From contig CM043953.1 of assembly GCA_014529385.2 (NCBI GenBank), forward strand, positions 72,815,872 through 72,879,871: a stretch of 64,000 nucleotides of DNA, read 5' to 3'. Both the position numbers and the translations under genes were made by a program. Within the stretch, counting starts at the first letter, position 1. Every line of letters begins with the position of its first letter. This document shows positions 35,677 through 50,600 of the stretch, piece by piece. The notes below the pieces were generated by a model, which did not search any database, was not told where the DNA came from, and was given only the letters and a program-made list of their open reading frames with translations. The DNA is from Adiantum capillus-veneris (taxonomy: Eukaryota; Streptophyta; Polypodiopsida; Polypodiales; Pteridaceae).

Positions 35677-38564
35677 TGCGGACAGAGCAACCTGCAGCAG
35701 CGTGCAGCCTGAGCACATGGCGGACAGAGCAACCTTCAGCAGCTCGTAGCCTGAGCAGGTCATATAGGGCTCGCGCAGGAAGTGCAGAGGCAGTAGAGCT
35801 AAAGGTTGAGGGCAGAGAGCGCGCAGGTATGCAGCAGCTTTGACGTGCAGGTCTCAAGGCTGAACGCGCAGGACTCAGAGCTGATCACGCAGGGCGCAAG
35901 ACAGGACTGAACGTGCTGCATTTTGCAGAGGGAAGCCGAGGAAGGCCTGCATTCTGAGCGCAAGTGAAAAGGAAATCGCTCTTGGCAAAGGTCTCCATTA
36001 AAGCTACAAAATTGGCAAGGACGGGGCGAGTCGAGTCCCCCCTCTTTTTGGCTCTATTACACAAAAGGGGTCGCAGTGCATCTCTTTAGGACATCATCTC
36101 CATCGGTTGCACAGGTTTGTTGCTCCTTTGTATTTGTGATACTTTGGGACCATTGCCAGATTGGAGACTCGTAGCTAGGATTGTCGTTGCTCTGGCAATT
36201 GGCAATAATAAGGCGGCACACAACAACAGACTTGTTGGTTCGTGCAGCCCTGCTAGTCTGCGCACAGGGGCGTTAGGATGGAGGTCATGAGCGCTTCACC
36301 AGTTTGCAAGTCCCGTACGAAGGCGACCTTCATGCTTACAAACAAGCGAATAATAAAGTGGAAAGGGAGATGAAGGAATGGAAAGCAGAGATGGAAGGAT
36401 GGTGGAAGGAGAAGGCAAACCTTCTTCAAATGTTCTCAAAGAAGGCACACAATGGAAGAAGGAGAAAGAGGACCTGCATGTAGTGATACAAGCACTTAAG
36501 GCGGATTCACAAGCACTCAAAGAAGAGGTCTCAGCCCTCAAGCGAGAGCTTGCTGATGGAGCAAGCAATGGACTAGAGGAAGGTGAATTTCAGCCCTCGG
36601 TGATAGAGGAAATCAAGGTCATCAAGGAACAGGTACGGATGATCAAAGAGGAAGAGAAACAGAATGGGGCGAAGACGTCTTCATGGGTGGATGTAATCAC
36701 AAAGACACAGAAGAAGGCGGATGAGGCCGAGAAATGGATAGAAGTCGCTAAGAAAGGGAAAGGGAAAGAAACCACGTCTATCCCCACTCCTACAATCATC
36801 AACATGACTTTAGAAGAAGAGCAGCGAAGGAAGACTAGAGCTTTGCACATACGAATAACCGGTCTAAAAGACCGAGATGATGTGGAAGGGAAGTCAAAGA
36901 ACTTCTCCACATTATGGGTAGTGAGGCTACTCATACAAAGGCATGGAGGGTAGGGAAGAAGACACAAGGAAATGGGGAGACATCAAAAGAAAGAGCTCTA
37001 ATCATGCGCTTCCCATCCATGGAGGCAAAGGACTTCTTGAAGAAGCGTCCTACACTAAAGAAAACAGGCGTATTCCTTGGAGATGACCTCACACTCACAC
37101 AACTTGCTCATATGAAAGAAGTTATGCCCGAGATAATGACAGCTCGAGAGAAGGGGAAAGTAGCCTTCTACAGGGATGGACGAGTGGTTATTCTGAAGAA
37201 GCGCCCTGCATGACGGCGCAAGACCTGTGGGACCACACTCAGAGTGGCTACATGGAATTGTAATGGATCTTTGCGCCTTGATGTAGGGGCCATTGAGGAT
37301 AGTTTCACAAGGAGAGACATCATTTTCTACTCTGAGACGCATCAAGCCCCAGGGCAATCCATTCCCCATGTGAGCGAATACAGATGAGAGACAACTTGCA
37401 GGCAGGAGACTCGATTAGAGCGCAGAGGACGAGGTTCAGGAGGAGTGGCAGTATTCAAGGAGGAGCTACAGTCTCTGATACATATAGCTCGCAGGGATGA
37501 GCATGTGAAGTACATGTGGGTGAGACTGAAGGCAGAGACAGGCAGGTATCTTTACATTGCTATTTGCTATTTTCCTCCTAGTACGTCAGTATATGCATCA
37601 TCTAGAGGACAATCCCCCTTCTTTATTTTAGATGGTGATATATGGGAGTTTTCCAGAGACGGCGACATTATTATCTTGGGGGATTTCAATGCTATACAAC
37701 CTACACATGAGCTAGGTACGAAGATGAATTTCTATAGAGAGCATCTTCTCCTACTCACGGAGGATGGTTTTGTGATCAGACCAGGATACATGGATACTCA
37801 TCTACCCCACGGGATACGATGTGCTATTGGTTAGATACGCACATCCTCACATCAGCTAGAGATCAAGACAGGCAGATTTAGAGGAGTACCTGCTGAGTCC
37901 AGGATTTGTCAGGTGTGCCAAATAGAGCCTGAGACAGAGCTACATTACATGTCACTGCCCAGTATACTATGAGATACGAGGCCGCTTTCACTGTCTATTC
38001 AGAGAGGGTTTTGGGCCACTTTCTATAGTCATGAGATACAAGGATCAGGGATGCCTCGGATAACACTTACTGGAGATTCGCAAACACAGAGAGGACCTCT
38101 TGAAGAGGGGCACAATGAGAGAGATCTAGCGATAGCGGAAGGTCACAGATTTCTTTCAGTCACAGACAGAGGAGTTTGAGCAGCCCCCACAACATAACAA
38201 CACCAGAGGTACCAGAGGCATATTGCTTGATCGGGCGATAGAGTTGGGGCGGTCCCGTCGCCCATGGATGAGAGGGCCCTCTCGATATCGACGCAGACTG
38301 TGACAGAGGATCCATACCATACTGGCGCGCCATAGGAGCCGTCCCGGATACTGATGTATATGTATATGATGCCTCGACTGTCAGAGAGCTCCATTGTATC
38401 AGCTCACCCTTTGTTTTCACTTTGTATCAGCTTTCACCCCACCCCTACCCACTATTTTCTTCTCAGTTCTTTGTACTTTTTGTACCCAGACCTGGTATTA
38501 GATTCACCACATGTAACCTTTTGGTCTCATAGGTCATTTTGGCCTTTTGAAGACGTTAATATTA

Positions 38565-38618
<54 letters not shown>

Positions 38619-41600
38619 CTTGGTGTCATGGAAACAACAGGTTTGGAGATGTGTCAAGTCATTGAAGACCCTAGCCAACCTGCAGATCTTGGCCGAGGGG
38701 CCTAAGCCCTAGCAGAAGCAAAAGCAGAAGCAGACGAAGTTCTCACCAACGGACAAATCCTCGTTGAAGGGGGCCAAATATTAAAAGTCTGTCCAACTTA
38801 TGGTACCCCATCCGACAAGGCCTAAAAATAAAGAAGCCACACACACACACACACACAAAAGAAAAAAAAGCATTGCGTAAGCAACTGATGACGTGGCAGC
38901 ACGCTATACGGACGCCTCGTGATGCATGCTGACATGCTAACGTGGCACTATACCTACGCTTGTGATTCACGTTGACAGGTTAACGTGGCATAACTATAAG
39001 GATTTTCATTAATTGCATTGTCAGGTGATGCCGTGGCAGATTATACGGACAGCCATTATGGCTAGCTTTTGGGGAGACCAGGTGCTTTTAGACTAGTTGC
39101 TTTTCATGTAAACTGCTTTTAGGGTCAAGGACCTTTAAATATGAAATGAGGGCTCACTCTCTGGCATCGTGTGGAAGGTGCAAAGAAGTGTCACCAGAGT
39201 TGTAACGTGTTGAAGCAATATAAAGAAATACCGAAAGGGACGTTGGGGTTTGGGGCTAGTGCTCTCTTGGGGTGGAACTCCACCACTCTGTGTCTCGCAT
39301 GTCATGCATCTCTTCAGTTCAGCTGTATTGAAGTGCTTAAAGTTTGTTCAATTTGTTCTTTTCCGTTGGCACGTGGTGCCCTTCCGTTACATTGGTATTA
39401 GAGCTCCAGTCGTGTGCTTTTCTGAAAGCATACTGGTCCTACCGAGAATAGATAGAGCACGATGGCATTTTTGGATTCTACAAAGTACCTGCAATTTCTT
39501 CGCGACGAGCCTTGCGACATACTTCTTCGGCATTCTTATTAGAACCTTTTGATGGTGCAAAGCTTTGGACAGTTCCTGAACTACATGTTGCCCCCTTTGA
39601 TGCCCTAGGTGGTACCCCCTCCTTCGGCACCAGAAAGTAACAAAGCTTCCAACCGGCAACCTACTCACCCTGCTATTCCATTTGGGGAAGTCTTTAAGAA
39701 CATGGTTCAGCCGTCCGAACTTGATCCAATGCAACTGCCTCTGCCACCATCGTTGCCACCACCGACGCCACCTGGGTACAATGTTTGGAGCCCTTATCAA
39801 TACCCCTGCCATCCACATCCAGGGTTTGCCCCGAACTAGCCAAAAGATTTTAAGGATGGTGGGACGACAATAAAATTTTTCACTTTTTCAAGAGTGAAGG
39901 ATCGGAAGAAAGCATTGCAGTTCTTCCAACAATTTGACAACATCTATGCTTTGGGGAACTACACATAGGAATCAAAGATTTCTTGAGTTGCAGGACTTCC
40001 TATGAAAGTCAACCTCAGAGACCTTGTTCGACACCTTAACTAAGAGACACGTTATTACAAGAAGGCAAATGTTTTGGATGTTTTCAATGAGGGCATAATT
40101 GTTTTAATTGCCCCCTTCAAATCAATAGACCAGCTAAGCTGATGCCTGCTCCGACAGCCAACAGAGCCTCAAAACCACCTCCTGCTGCTAAGAGAGCTAC
40201 ACGTACAATTGGGTTTGTACTTGACATTTATGGTATTAATCTTGAAAGTTCTAATGAATTGTGTCGAGCTTATAGAAAAATCAACGGCTTGAAGCCCTAA
40301 TCTTCTTTGAGCCAAGCAAGGTGGAATCCGTACGTACGTACCTTACGATCCCGTACGGTACAACCGTACGGTACGGTACAGTACGTACCGTACGGAACAG
40401 TACGGCAAGTTTTAGTTTTTTTTTTTTTTTTTGGGGGCCATCTTCTCCACGGACCACCCGCGCTAGAGCTTTCAGATTGGGATAAAAGGGTGAAAGGGAG
40501 AGAGCCTTAGGCTTTTTTAATCGACCAAGATTACAAAAGACTCTCTTTTGAAAGGTATGTGAACTTAAATTTGGTATAATTTTCCTTTTTTACAAATGGT
40601 ACGTACCTAAAGGTTGGTTCAGTACGGAAGTACGTTCCGTACGTACCTAAACCGTACCGTACACTACGTGCCTTTCCACCTTGGACCTAAGAGCTACTAA
40701 GAATTTCATCCATCCCGACTTCTGTAAGCAGATAGACTTTGATTATGATTCACAGGGTGGAGAACTTGAAGCCTAGCTAGCCACTAGGCAAACCGAGAAG
40801 ATGGTACCCCTCATTGGAAGTTGGGCAATTGCGAAGCTCTCTTGGGCATGCCTTGGCACAACAAGAATGATGCCACTCCAGATCCGGAACCAAATGATCA
40901 CCTTGAACATGGTTGTCAATGTAGCAATTCCGATTGATCTAGCAAAGAAAAATTAGTGTGTTATCTTACCCTAATAGCAATAGCTATTTATATGGTCAAA
41001 TTCTTACCCTAATAGTCGGTTGTGGATTGCAATAGGTGTAGTCAATCACTATCACTCTCCATCCACATGAGAAAGACTCCTCCTGCAAAAGTGGCTACAC
41101 AAACAAAATAGGAAAAATAAATACACAATCTGAAGCTCAATCTACTTACAATTTGAAGATCAATCTACCTTCAGATTTAAGATTTGCATGTCATCCAATA
41201 GCTTTGTAATAGGAGGACATTGCTCAATTGCCTCTACCAACCTTGAGGCATCCCTATTTAGAAATATCCAAATCATTGTTACAAAATAACTAAAAATGGG
41301 AGCACTGGCTAAAGTATTGGATAGTTACACTTACAGCCTAACCATTCCATGATGGCCCAGATGAGAGTTCAATACAAAAGGACAAGCCAGTCGTCCTCAA
41401 ATTTCGATTGTCCGAACTAAGCCCTAAATGAATTTTCTAATTGCTTTGCATTTAAACACTTTTTGAAATACTGTTTGAATTTTTTTGAAATGGATATTAT
41501 CTGTTTTGAACCTATCTAGGTGCCGATTTAAGAATTGCTCGACTGTGGTTTTAATACATGTTTCAATAATTGGTGATTTACTCCCGGGAGGAGGGGTATT

Positions 41601-44600
41601 GAAGAGAATTGATCCTCGTGCACATACTCATTGCCCGGATCCTTGTGGTTATTTGCAGGGGGAGTATTAAGTGAGGGCTTTCGTTGGATCCCTCTAGGGA
41701 CGCATGTTCGCTACTTGGGATGCCAGGTTGGCTTGGACTTGTCACTAGAGCAGCAGACTGCTAGGAAGCTGTTGCATTGGAGCTCGGCGCGGCTATCTCT
41801 TGCTGGAAGGGCTGTTGTGACCAGCCAGGTGCTGCTGGCCACCATGTGGGACATCACATCCTGCTGGATTTTCTCGAGTTCTTGCATTAGTCAGCTTGAG
41901 AGGCTGATCAGGAACTTTTTGTGGACAGGGAGAGATACGCAGTCGGCTCGGGCCAAAGTCTCGTGGCAGGTCATCACCCTACCTTTCTCTCAGGGAGGGT
42001 TGGGTATCATCGATTTAACACGGCAGAGTAGAGCCCTCCCTGGAAGCTCATTGTTAGAGGTCTTCTTCCAAGAGAGGAGCCTTGGAAAGATCTTTTGCTA
42101 CACCGGATTAGAGGCCGAGCTCCACAGACGGGTGGCCCTTGGAGCCCCTCCACTCAGTGAATTTTCACAAAGATGCGCAAAGTGGGCCTGAGTAGGAGAT
42201 GGGAGGACCATTCTGTGTTGAGCTTACTTCAGTCTTCGGAGCAGGTGAGGGGTTGACTTGAGCAGCATCAGCCCACATGCGCTAAAGAGCACTTGAGGCA
42301 GCTTCTTACATGGTACCCATTGATCAATACATAGCGAGGTCACATGGTTGGCAGTAGACCCCATGTCTCATAGAGTCCCATGGCTGACGGTCCAGCCCGC
42401 ACCCTGGGAGACTAGTTACAACTTACAGCATTTCCTAAGGAGAGTCAAAGCATCCAGCTACGCTGCATGCGGGGGGTACAAAGCATGTGTCAGGACATCG
42501 TGGAGGCTATACCAGCAGAGTGGTACACGTCTCTTGAGCCGGAGGCTCCCAGCTTGATGGGGGCCTTCACTCACCTTAAGGCCCTCCTCGCAGTTAGGGC
42601 TTGCTCACACTCAGGCCTTTGCATGTTCTTTGAGGTTCAGCGAGAGGGTCGCCTCCACAGAGTTACTATTGAGGCACCAGAGGTAGCAGAGTGTCGTTTC
42701 CAACGGATTTGAGTTGTGGGCATTAAAGGGAGGATCTGGTGCTTGATCCTGACCTGGTAGGACATTGGAGGCTTTGGGCTTGGGAGAGCCACGCCAAACA
42801 GTGGGACCTTGGGAAGTGGTTTTGGCGGCTCTTTTGCTTCAATTGATCACCCACAGGGTTGCCTTTCTACCAGTATACAGCACGACTGGGACGTCACATA
42901 TTGGCTACTTGGAGAGAGACCTGCCCTGCTGCAGCAAGTCATTCGTCTCACAGCTGAGTTCCTGACAGAGTTTTGGGAGCACTTGTGGGACAACAGACAA
43001 CCGAGGAGAGTCACCATGTTCCAGTGGGCTAGTCGCTCATCAAGCTACCGCAGTTGGGAGTTGGTTGGTCTACAGTGGCCACCTTGCAGGTTGTGTCGCT
43101 TGTGACCACCCACTTGAGTTATAGAGGCATTGTCTATAGGACTGCCCCATGGTGCAGCAGGTTTGGCTTCGGATTCTATGGCTGATGCCAATCTTGTTGT
43201 CAGCTAGGCAGTACACTTGGGGTGCTGTTGCTTGGTCCACCCTCACGAGCCCAGCACTTCATTTTGAGCTGTCCTCAGCTAGTAGGCTGATTGTGATACA
43301 GGAGGGACGGCCTACACTCCAGCCCTAGAGAGATTTGTTGGGAGCTTATCTGCACCTTGACTCTCTAGTTCATATGGAGAGCCTGTTACTTCCGCATCTT
43401 TGAGGCCCACCCCATCCCACCGGTAGAGACTACACAAGGATATATGGCTGGATCTGATCCATATACTTCAAGGTCAGTTCGAGAGGCTGCAGTGTAGCTT
43501 TGATGATTTGATCATATGCGAGAGCCCTGCGAGGCATTCCTACGGCTTTGGCATCCAGGCCCCAGGGCCTTTCTGCACCATGGTCCATGGGGCTCCTAGA
43601 TGGCACTACCAGCCACTTGTGTGGTAGCCCCCTCTTGTCCAACCTTGATTGCATACCTATGAAAACAGTTCATGCTAACACGTGACAATGGACACTAGTG
43701 TGCACTGTGGATTGTCAATCAAGGAAAGTTGTTGTTGACAACACCTTGAGGTACCAGAAATGAGAATGCTGAGATGAGTAACGAGAAATCCTCGGGCTCG
43801 CCTATCAGCTCCAGGGTTTTGATGTTCAATCAATCTACGCAGCGTGGATTGGTCCCTAAGGAACCCGGAAAGGGCAATGACGGATGGTACACAAAAGGAA
43901 CACGGTTGCTTTGACTGCTGAGCCATGCGTGGTTGGTAAACTCGTGAATTGGATGTGATTGGGTTTGCAATGGTGCTTAGCACATGGGGTGCCAAGCGTT
44001 AATGCTTTTGGCAACGCTATGCTTTTGATAAAGCAAATCCAAGGCACATTGTAAAAAGTTATAGCCTAGCCATAAGGTTGAGAGAGGTGCGGAATCTATT
44101 GAGAAGGTTTGAGGCTGTGTAGGTCACCATATACCCCCAACTTTCTTGGAAAGCAAATGCATTCACTGCCTTGTTTCTCATCCTTAGGATTGATGATTAG
44201 GGCTACCTCTTTCACAGAGCTAGGGTTTCAAGGCACTGTATGGCTTGGGTTATGACTCATTGTCCAAGAGGTATTTCCAAGGGTGCTGACACGAGGGTTC
44301 AGTTCTGAAAGATGCAAACACCCAAGCTAGTTAACATTGATGCCTTTTAGGCCCTTAACCTCATCATCCCAGTTAGAAACAGATGTGAGAAGGTTTTTTC
44401 TATCAGAAACTATCAATCCCCAGGAAGAGCTTTCAGAGCTGCCATATGGCCATCATTGATCGTACATTTGCACAAGCCTCAATGACTTGAGGTGGGACCT
44501 TTCTAGTTCCTGAGCATAATAGCAATTGCATGCCCTGGGCCGTTCTAGGAGGGCTACTTCAGCAGAAGGAACTTTAATTCCTTAACCTCACAAAGTCTGC

Positions 44601-47600
44601 CAAATGTATGGCTTTTTTTGCCAATCGTTATACCTGTTTTTTCTTACGATAGTCAATCATCTGCTCAGTGGATATTAGTGCTTGCCTAGTGAATTAGCAT
44701 TATTCTGTATAGCAACATTATTTTTCTGATTTCTACTCTCTCTTCTTAAACTTCGCTTTACATATAGCTAGTGGTGATGTGCTGTTCACGAGCTGATCAT
44801 TTGTTTAAGTGCATGTGTCAACAGGCCAAGCCCGAATTCCTCACATTTTCCTTACAAATGGTATAAGTTTAGTTCGAGCATTTCAATTTAAATAGGTTAA
44901 TTTGTTCATGTACCGGTCCTGCCTTCAGCAAAAAATAAATATCTCTTTTGTTGACTAGGTGGAGGGGTACGTGAGTCACTCAAAGCATCAGAATTGAGCA
45001 GCTTGTTAGGTGTGAAAATCTTACCGCAACAGGTCTCAATTTTTCTTACCAGAGTAGGCTGATTCTGTTGTTCCAGTTTTTTGTTCTCACTTTTACTGTT
45101 TCTTTACAGCTCTTGTTTGTACTGCTTCCTGGCCTTGTAAAGCTTTTACAGTCAGAAAAACGCATCTAGAGAAGGGTTTTAAGCATTATCTTCACCGAAG
45201 AAAATATTTCTAATTAGTATCATCTGCAGGGACACGTCTCAGGAAAAGAAATATCATAGAAGTAGCATAAATTTGAGTCGTCCCATCTTGTGAATCTTCT
45301 TCAATGGTGTTAGTCTTGATGTTCGTCATTTGTTCCCAAGTCTTTTATGTTTGCAAGTTGATCAAAAGAGCTCTTGCAATCTCATTAATTACATGAGACA
45401 ATTGCACAAACTTTGTGACTTTCAAATATATAGTGGTTCTGCGACTGGTTCCATGTATTTTTCATGCAGACAGGTTGGCTTGACAAGGCTCAAGGGCTCT
45501 GCGTGGGAGCTTACTGTTTTGTAAACAGACACTTAAGATCCTTAGCTTGTAAGAAATTGCCGTAAGGCGCTTAGAAGAAAGCATATGTAAACCAGGCTTT
45601 TACAATTAGCCTCTAGGACAAATTATCTCATGTGGGATCTCTGCAGTGCGCACAAAGAGATGTGTTGTCAGCTATGGCCTTGTTTTTGTAATTAGAAACA
45701 AGGGTTTCCTTCATGACATTCTAAGGGCGGATTGACAAGCTGATAGCCAACAGTTTCACACTTGGGAGCTATCGTGCTTCTAACCGGATTATATTTCTAC
45801 ACTGGAGCTATGTATCTGTATGGAGCTAGAGGGCATACCACACATCAAATCCCCCTGGAAGTATTGTACATCCCAGATTTTAGCTTTGTATCAGCTCCAA
45901 AAAAAATTAAAAAATCCACACTTTGAATAGGAGATATTTGGTATGCCCACACACGTAAGGATATATTGCACCCATTTACGTTGAATTTTCTTTGTTTGTA
46001 ACCGTGTGCTGTCCATAGAGACACGCGGACATATTATACAGTTCATCGCCTAGGCCATTGACTTGCAAGGCAAAGCTGAATATCATTCTTTTTTCTTTCT
46101 GTCTGATAGGTTTTCTTGGGGCATACACCTTTCAAGAGCCTTAAGGACAGGTATGATGTTTGTCCTTTTTTTTTTGGGTATAAGGCATCATTTAGCTCTC
46201 AGATGAAAAATAAAGCAAGTTATGGACTGCTTTCAGTGATACTGAATAAGATATATGGTACATGACAGATTTGGAGACTCTCACATTTTAGCTGTTGGAA
46301 AAGGCGAACCAAGCACAGTCATGACCAACTATGGCTATCGGTAAGAATGGTAGTCTCTCAAATTTTAGCCTTTGTGTTTGTTTCAAGACCAATGTTTTTT
46401 GCAGTCAATCTAGCAAGGGCCTCGACAGTGCACAGAGTTTTTTTTTCTTTTTTTCTTTTTTTTTTTCATGAGGAGGAGAGGGAGGGGGGGGGGGATGGGG
46501 GTGTTCCAAGGACATGGTTGTCAATATGTTGAATTTTACTGGTGTTAATTTTTGTTAATGTGGAGGAAGTAATGTATTGGCATATTGACCTTTAGGAGCG
46601 TTGTGTCGATGGAGGACTATGTGTCACAGCTCAAAGATATTGATCCACTCGCCAAGTACAAGCATTGGTCAAGCACCACACATCTTGAGAAGGTTTCTAA
46701 TTGTTCGCCATGTACGAAAGCCGTGGATGCAGTGTTTGTTGTGAGTGATCCAGTTGATTGGGGAAGAGACATTCAGGTTCAATTTTTATGGTTTTTGATC
46801 AACCTTTTTTTTCATTTGTTACGTTTATTTATCATTTCTATTTTTTATGTTGACTCGCCTCACCATTTTGTGTTACTAAAAAAAAAAAAAGCCAGGCCTT
46901 GATTCAAAATCCTAGAGAAACGATGTCTGAGATATGTTTTTGCTCTCACTACATCTTTCATCATGTCTGCCTAGATACTACTGTTTTCCAATTCAGTCCA
47001 AACGAATGTGCATTTCAACTTTAATCAGATGTGTATAAAGTCTAAGCTAGTAAGCTTCCATTGGAAACAAGGTAGTGGTTCAGTGGATGGAGTCTAAATG
47101 TTCGAGTTTTGCCTCTTGTTTGCATCAAACAAAAGACACAAGCAAGCCTGTCTGCTGTGGGGCTGAAGAAATGGAAGATGCTCACAAGCAATTCCTGTAT
47201 TGAATCGGTTTTTTTGCTTGCAATCAGTCCAAGGTTTTGAAAAATGAGATGCTTAGTAAGAGTAGTCAAATTTTGTATAATATAATTGCAAACACCCATT
47301 TTGGAGTCTCATAAGATGTTCACCATAGTGATAAAACAAAATTGGAGAAGACGTTGAAGAGTCATTTTGGAACTAGACCAATCAAGAAATAATGAAGCTG
47401 TTTCAACATTAACGTATAGTACTTAAAGCTCATGAGTCAAAGCTTCTTTCAGGTTTCCACCTAAAGCTACCAAGATGCTTCCAAACAATTCTACAAAAGA
47501 CTAGCATTGTGAAATTATGTGTTACCATGTTGCTAATTTAAATTATTTGACTAGAATTCTTGTGTTCCATCCAATCCCTGTGTTCCATGTTAGATCGCAT

Positions 47601-50600
47601 CCAATGGTCACTAGGTCGTCAGTGATGTGAGCCCTAGAGCTATTCTCTTGGAATTCATTTTGGATGCATGCATTCTAGTATTGATCTGGATTCCAGCATT
47701 TCTTTCTCTTGTGCTCCAAAGTGCTCTTAACACTAAGCATTATTAGAATTTGTAACTATGGCTTCCTTTTCATCAGGTGCTTTGTGATGTGCTGCGATCA
47801 GGCGGTTGTCCAGGAAGGAGATATGGTGACCAGCCCCCACTCTATTTTGCAGCTGATGACTTTGAATACCAGGTATTTGTTTCACGAATCTGTTAACACC
47901 CTGTTTATTTGCATCTGACCTGTTTGGGCCGTTTTCTTGGCGAAGGCAGGCAGCATTTTCAGTTGAGCGGCTGGGCATGGGAGCATTTCGAATTGCGCTG
48001 GAAAGCATATTTAATAGGCATGCAGCTGCTCCGGTTGTTTTGGTCCGCTGCATGAATATGTTGAATGACCTACTCTTGTTTGACTTTATTGCAGAATATC
48101 AAAGATTCCTTTGGCTTATACATCATTTGGAAAGCCAGAAGTGCAAGTTTTCCGAGGTGCAGAAATTGCTTTGCTCAAAATGGCTCAGGTGATGGACCCT
48201 CAAGTAAAGCTTGCTGACTTTGAAAGAGTGTATATGATTGGCGATAATCCAAGCACAGACATACTAGGAGCAAAGCAAGTAAGCCCAGTCCAAAATTGAG
48301 TTGTTTTTTGCAGTGTATAAAAGCTAAGAAGTTTCAAAAGGCAAATTCTAGCCGTGTTGAGGATGGATAACAAGCCTCAGTTATTGCTCCATATGGATAA
48401 AATACATTAGCTTGGAAGCAAGGTGTCTCCTAACCCTGCGCAAGAGGAGTAGCATTGTTAGTGTAGCTGAACTCCAAAGTAATCTCTTTGTGTCTGTGTA
48501 TCTCTGGTTGGAAAAGCCCAAGACACAGCTAATCGGTGTAGTCCATTACTCTAGCAAGAGGAGCGAAACCTTCTTTGAATAAACAACGGAAGCAGCCTCA
48601 TATCTCATAATACAGTGGACATCTACATATGTAATGCTCCTGTGTCTTTTGACTCTAGGTGGCATAGCTGGCATATCCTCTGATGTGGGGGAAGTGATGT
48701 GTGTCTGCCTATTGTAGTGCTGGTGTGAGGATGTACCTAGCTGACCTATCGCACGTTGAACCCCATGTGAAAGATGCTTATCCATGTAGCTCGGCCGTAT
48801 GACGAAGCCTGCCTCAGTGGTGTGGAGAAGATAGTCTCTGTAGAAAGCCGTTTTCTCCCCTAGGTCCTCTCCAAGTGTCAACCATGTCCTCGTGTCCAGC
48901 TGTGTGAGATCTTGTTTGATAGTCCTAATCTCTCGTGGTGTCAGTGTGAACGATGGTGCATTTAGAGAGTACTGAAAAGGGGGTAGTCTATCCATAGTGA
49001 AGCCATGCATCTAAAACCAAGCTGAGATCTGTGCATACCAACATGAGGAGTCTCCTCCCATAGCAAGGTCTCGTGATGACTCTAGTGCTAATCTAGCATA
49101 TCGATGATGTGGAATCTCCCATAAGCCATGTATATAGAAAACCGATCTCGTAAGTGCCTCGACCTCAATCGGTGTGGCCCCCAACTCTGCTCTAAAAATC
49201 TCATGTGGGACTGTGGCCTTACATCTGATCGACCTAGATATCATGTCATTAGAGGTCTCTACATCACTCTCCATCCATCATAGGTCCAACCAGTCCGAGT
49301 GTGATGGTCCAAGCTAGGGTCCCAAGTCAGCACCCCATACAATAATGTGGAGGTCACCAATGTGTCAAAAAGCCATAGCTTAGTGCGGGGCTCCTGGAAT
49401 TGCACCTGTGAGCTCATCTACTCTAAGCCTTTCAACGCTGCATGACATTGTGTCGGTCTTGTTGCTGCTACCTTTCTCATGGAGAAGGACGGCCCTCTGA
49501 ACTACACTCTCAAATACATGTAGGACTCCACATACTCCACCACCTCCTGCCCATACATCAGAGCCGGTGCTGTTAAATATCATTACTTTGGTCTTGCCAA
49601 GATTTACCTGCAGGTCTTTGTCATGTACAAAGGTCCGTAATGCATCAAGGTGCTTCTGCAGCCCTGTGGTGAGTCAGCTATGAGCACAATGTCATCCGCA
49701 TATAACAATGGGGGTATCCAAGTACTTGATAGCCATACAATGCCATGATTTCCCATGTAAGGTTAGTGGGGACTGCTAAATCATATAGTTTATGCATCAA
49801 TCTCAATCTATGTGAATCCATAAAGCAAGTAGATCTGATTGCCATGCACTCTTTCCTCCTCAATAATGGCTTTGAGTGTGAGTATATGATCCAAAGTAGA
49901 GTACCCCCTCCTGAACCCTGCATGTCCCTGAGCTCTGATACCCTCTCTCTCTGCCCATCGACTAAGCTGATGCTCAAGTATAGATGCATATAACTTGGCG
50001 AGCGTATGGCCAACCATGATGGTGTGATAGTTGCTAGGTAGCATAGGATCTCGTGCCTTTAGTATGAGCACGATGGTATTAGTGCTCCAACTCTCAAGAA
50101 AGCCTTCACTCATCGCTCTATTGAACATGTCTCTTAATAGAGTCGCAAACATATATCGAGCATGAGATAGGTGCTTCGCAACCAGCTCATCATGGTCCTG
50201 TGCTCTCCCAGTATGTAATCTGTCTATGGAATCATGTACCATGCCAAGAGTGAAAAAGGTAGATGTAAGGGTGCAAGATCCTAGTGGCGGCTGTATGGGG
50301 GGCTGATGTGGAGCCGTATTTAGACTTGTAGCATACTGGCCCCATGTGTCCGAAGAGGTGATGGGTGTAGCTTCCCGTTGCTCATGAAAGAGCCTCCATG
50401 CCTCTCTGAAATCCCGACTCAAGAATAGCTAATAGATGTCCTGCTCAAGTTGCACTAGAAAGGCCCTCTTCTTCCACTTCACGATGTGTCCGAAGATAGT
50501 GTGTGACCGTCTTTGAGTAATCTCCTCAGTAGCTACCTCTCGTCAAGGCCGTAACGTTTCACCCTGAAACGCGGTGTTTCACCACGAAACGTTTCAGTCC

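Noticed and set aside
40407-40440. Poly(T)/G run as a terminator
   Set aside because: It is an internal homopolymer of the hAT-type MITE and no transcript is evident there.
44490-44600. Gypsy RNase H fragment (AVLGGLLQQKEL-like reading)
   Set aside because: The resemblance is over a dozen residues only and no flanking RT or RNase H blocks are found.
47977-48192. 71-codon ORF across exon 8, intron 8 and exon 9
   Set aside because: It reads through the intron and leaves the conserved frame in exon 9. The spliced model preserves the HAD motifs instead.
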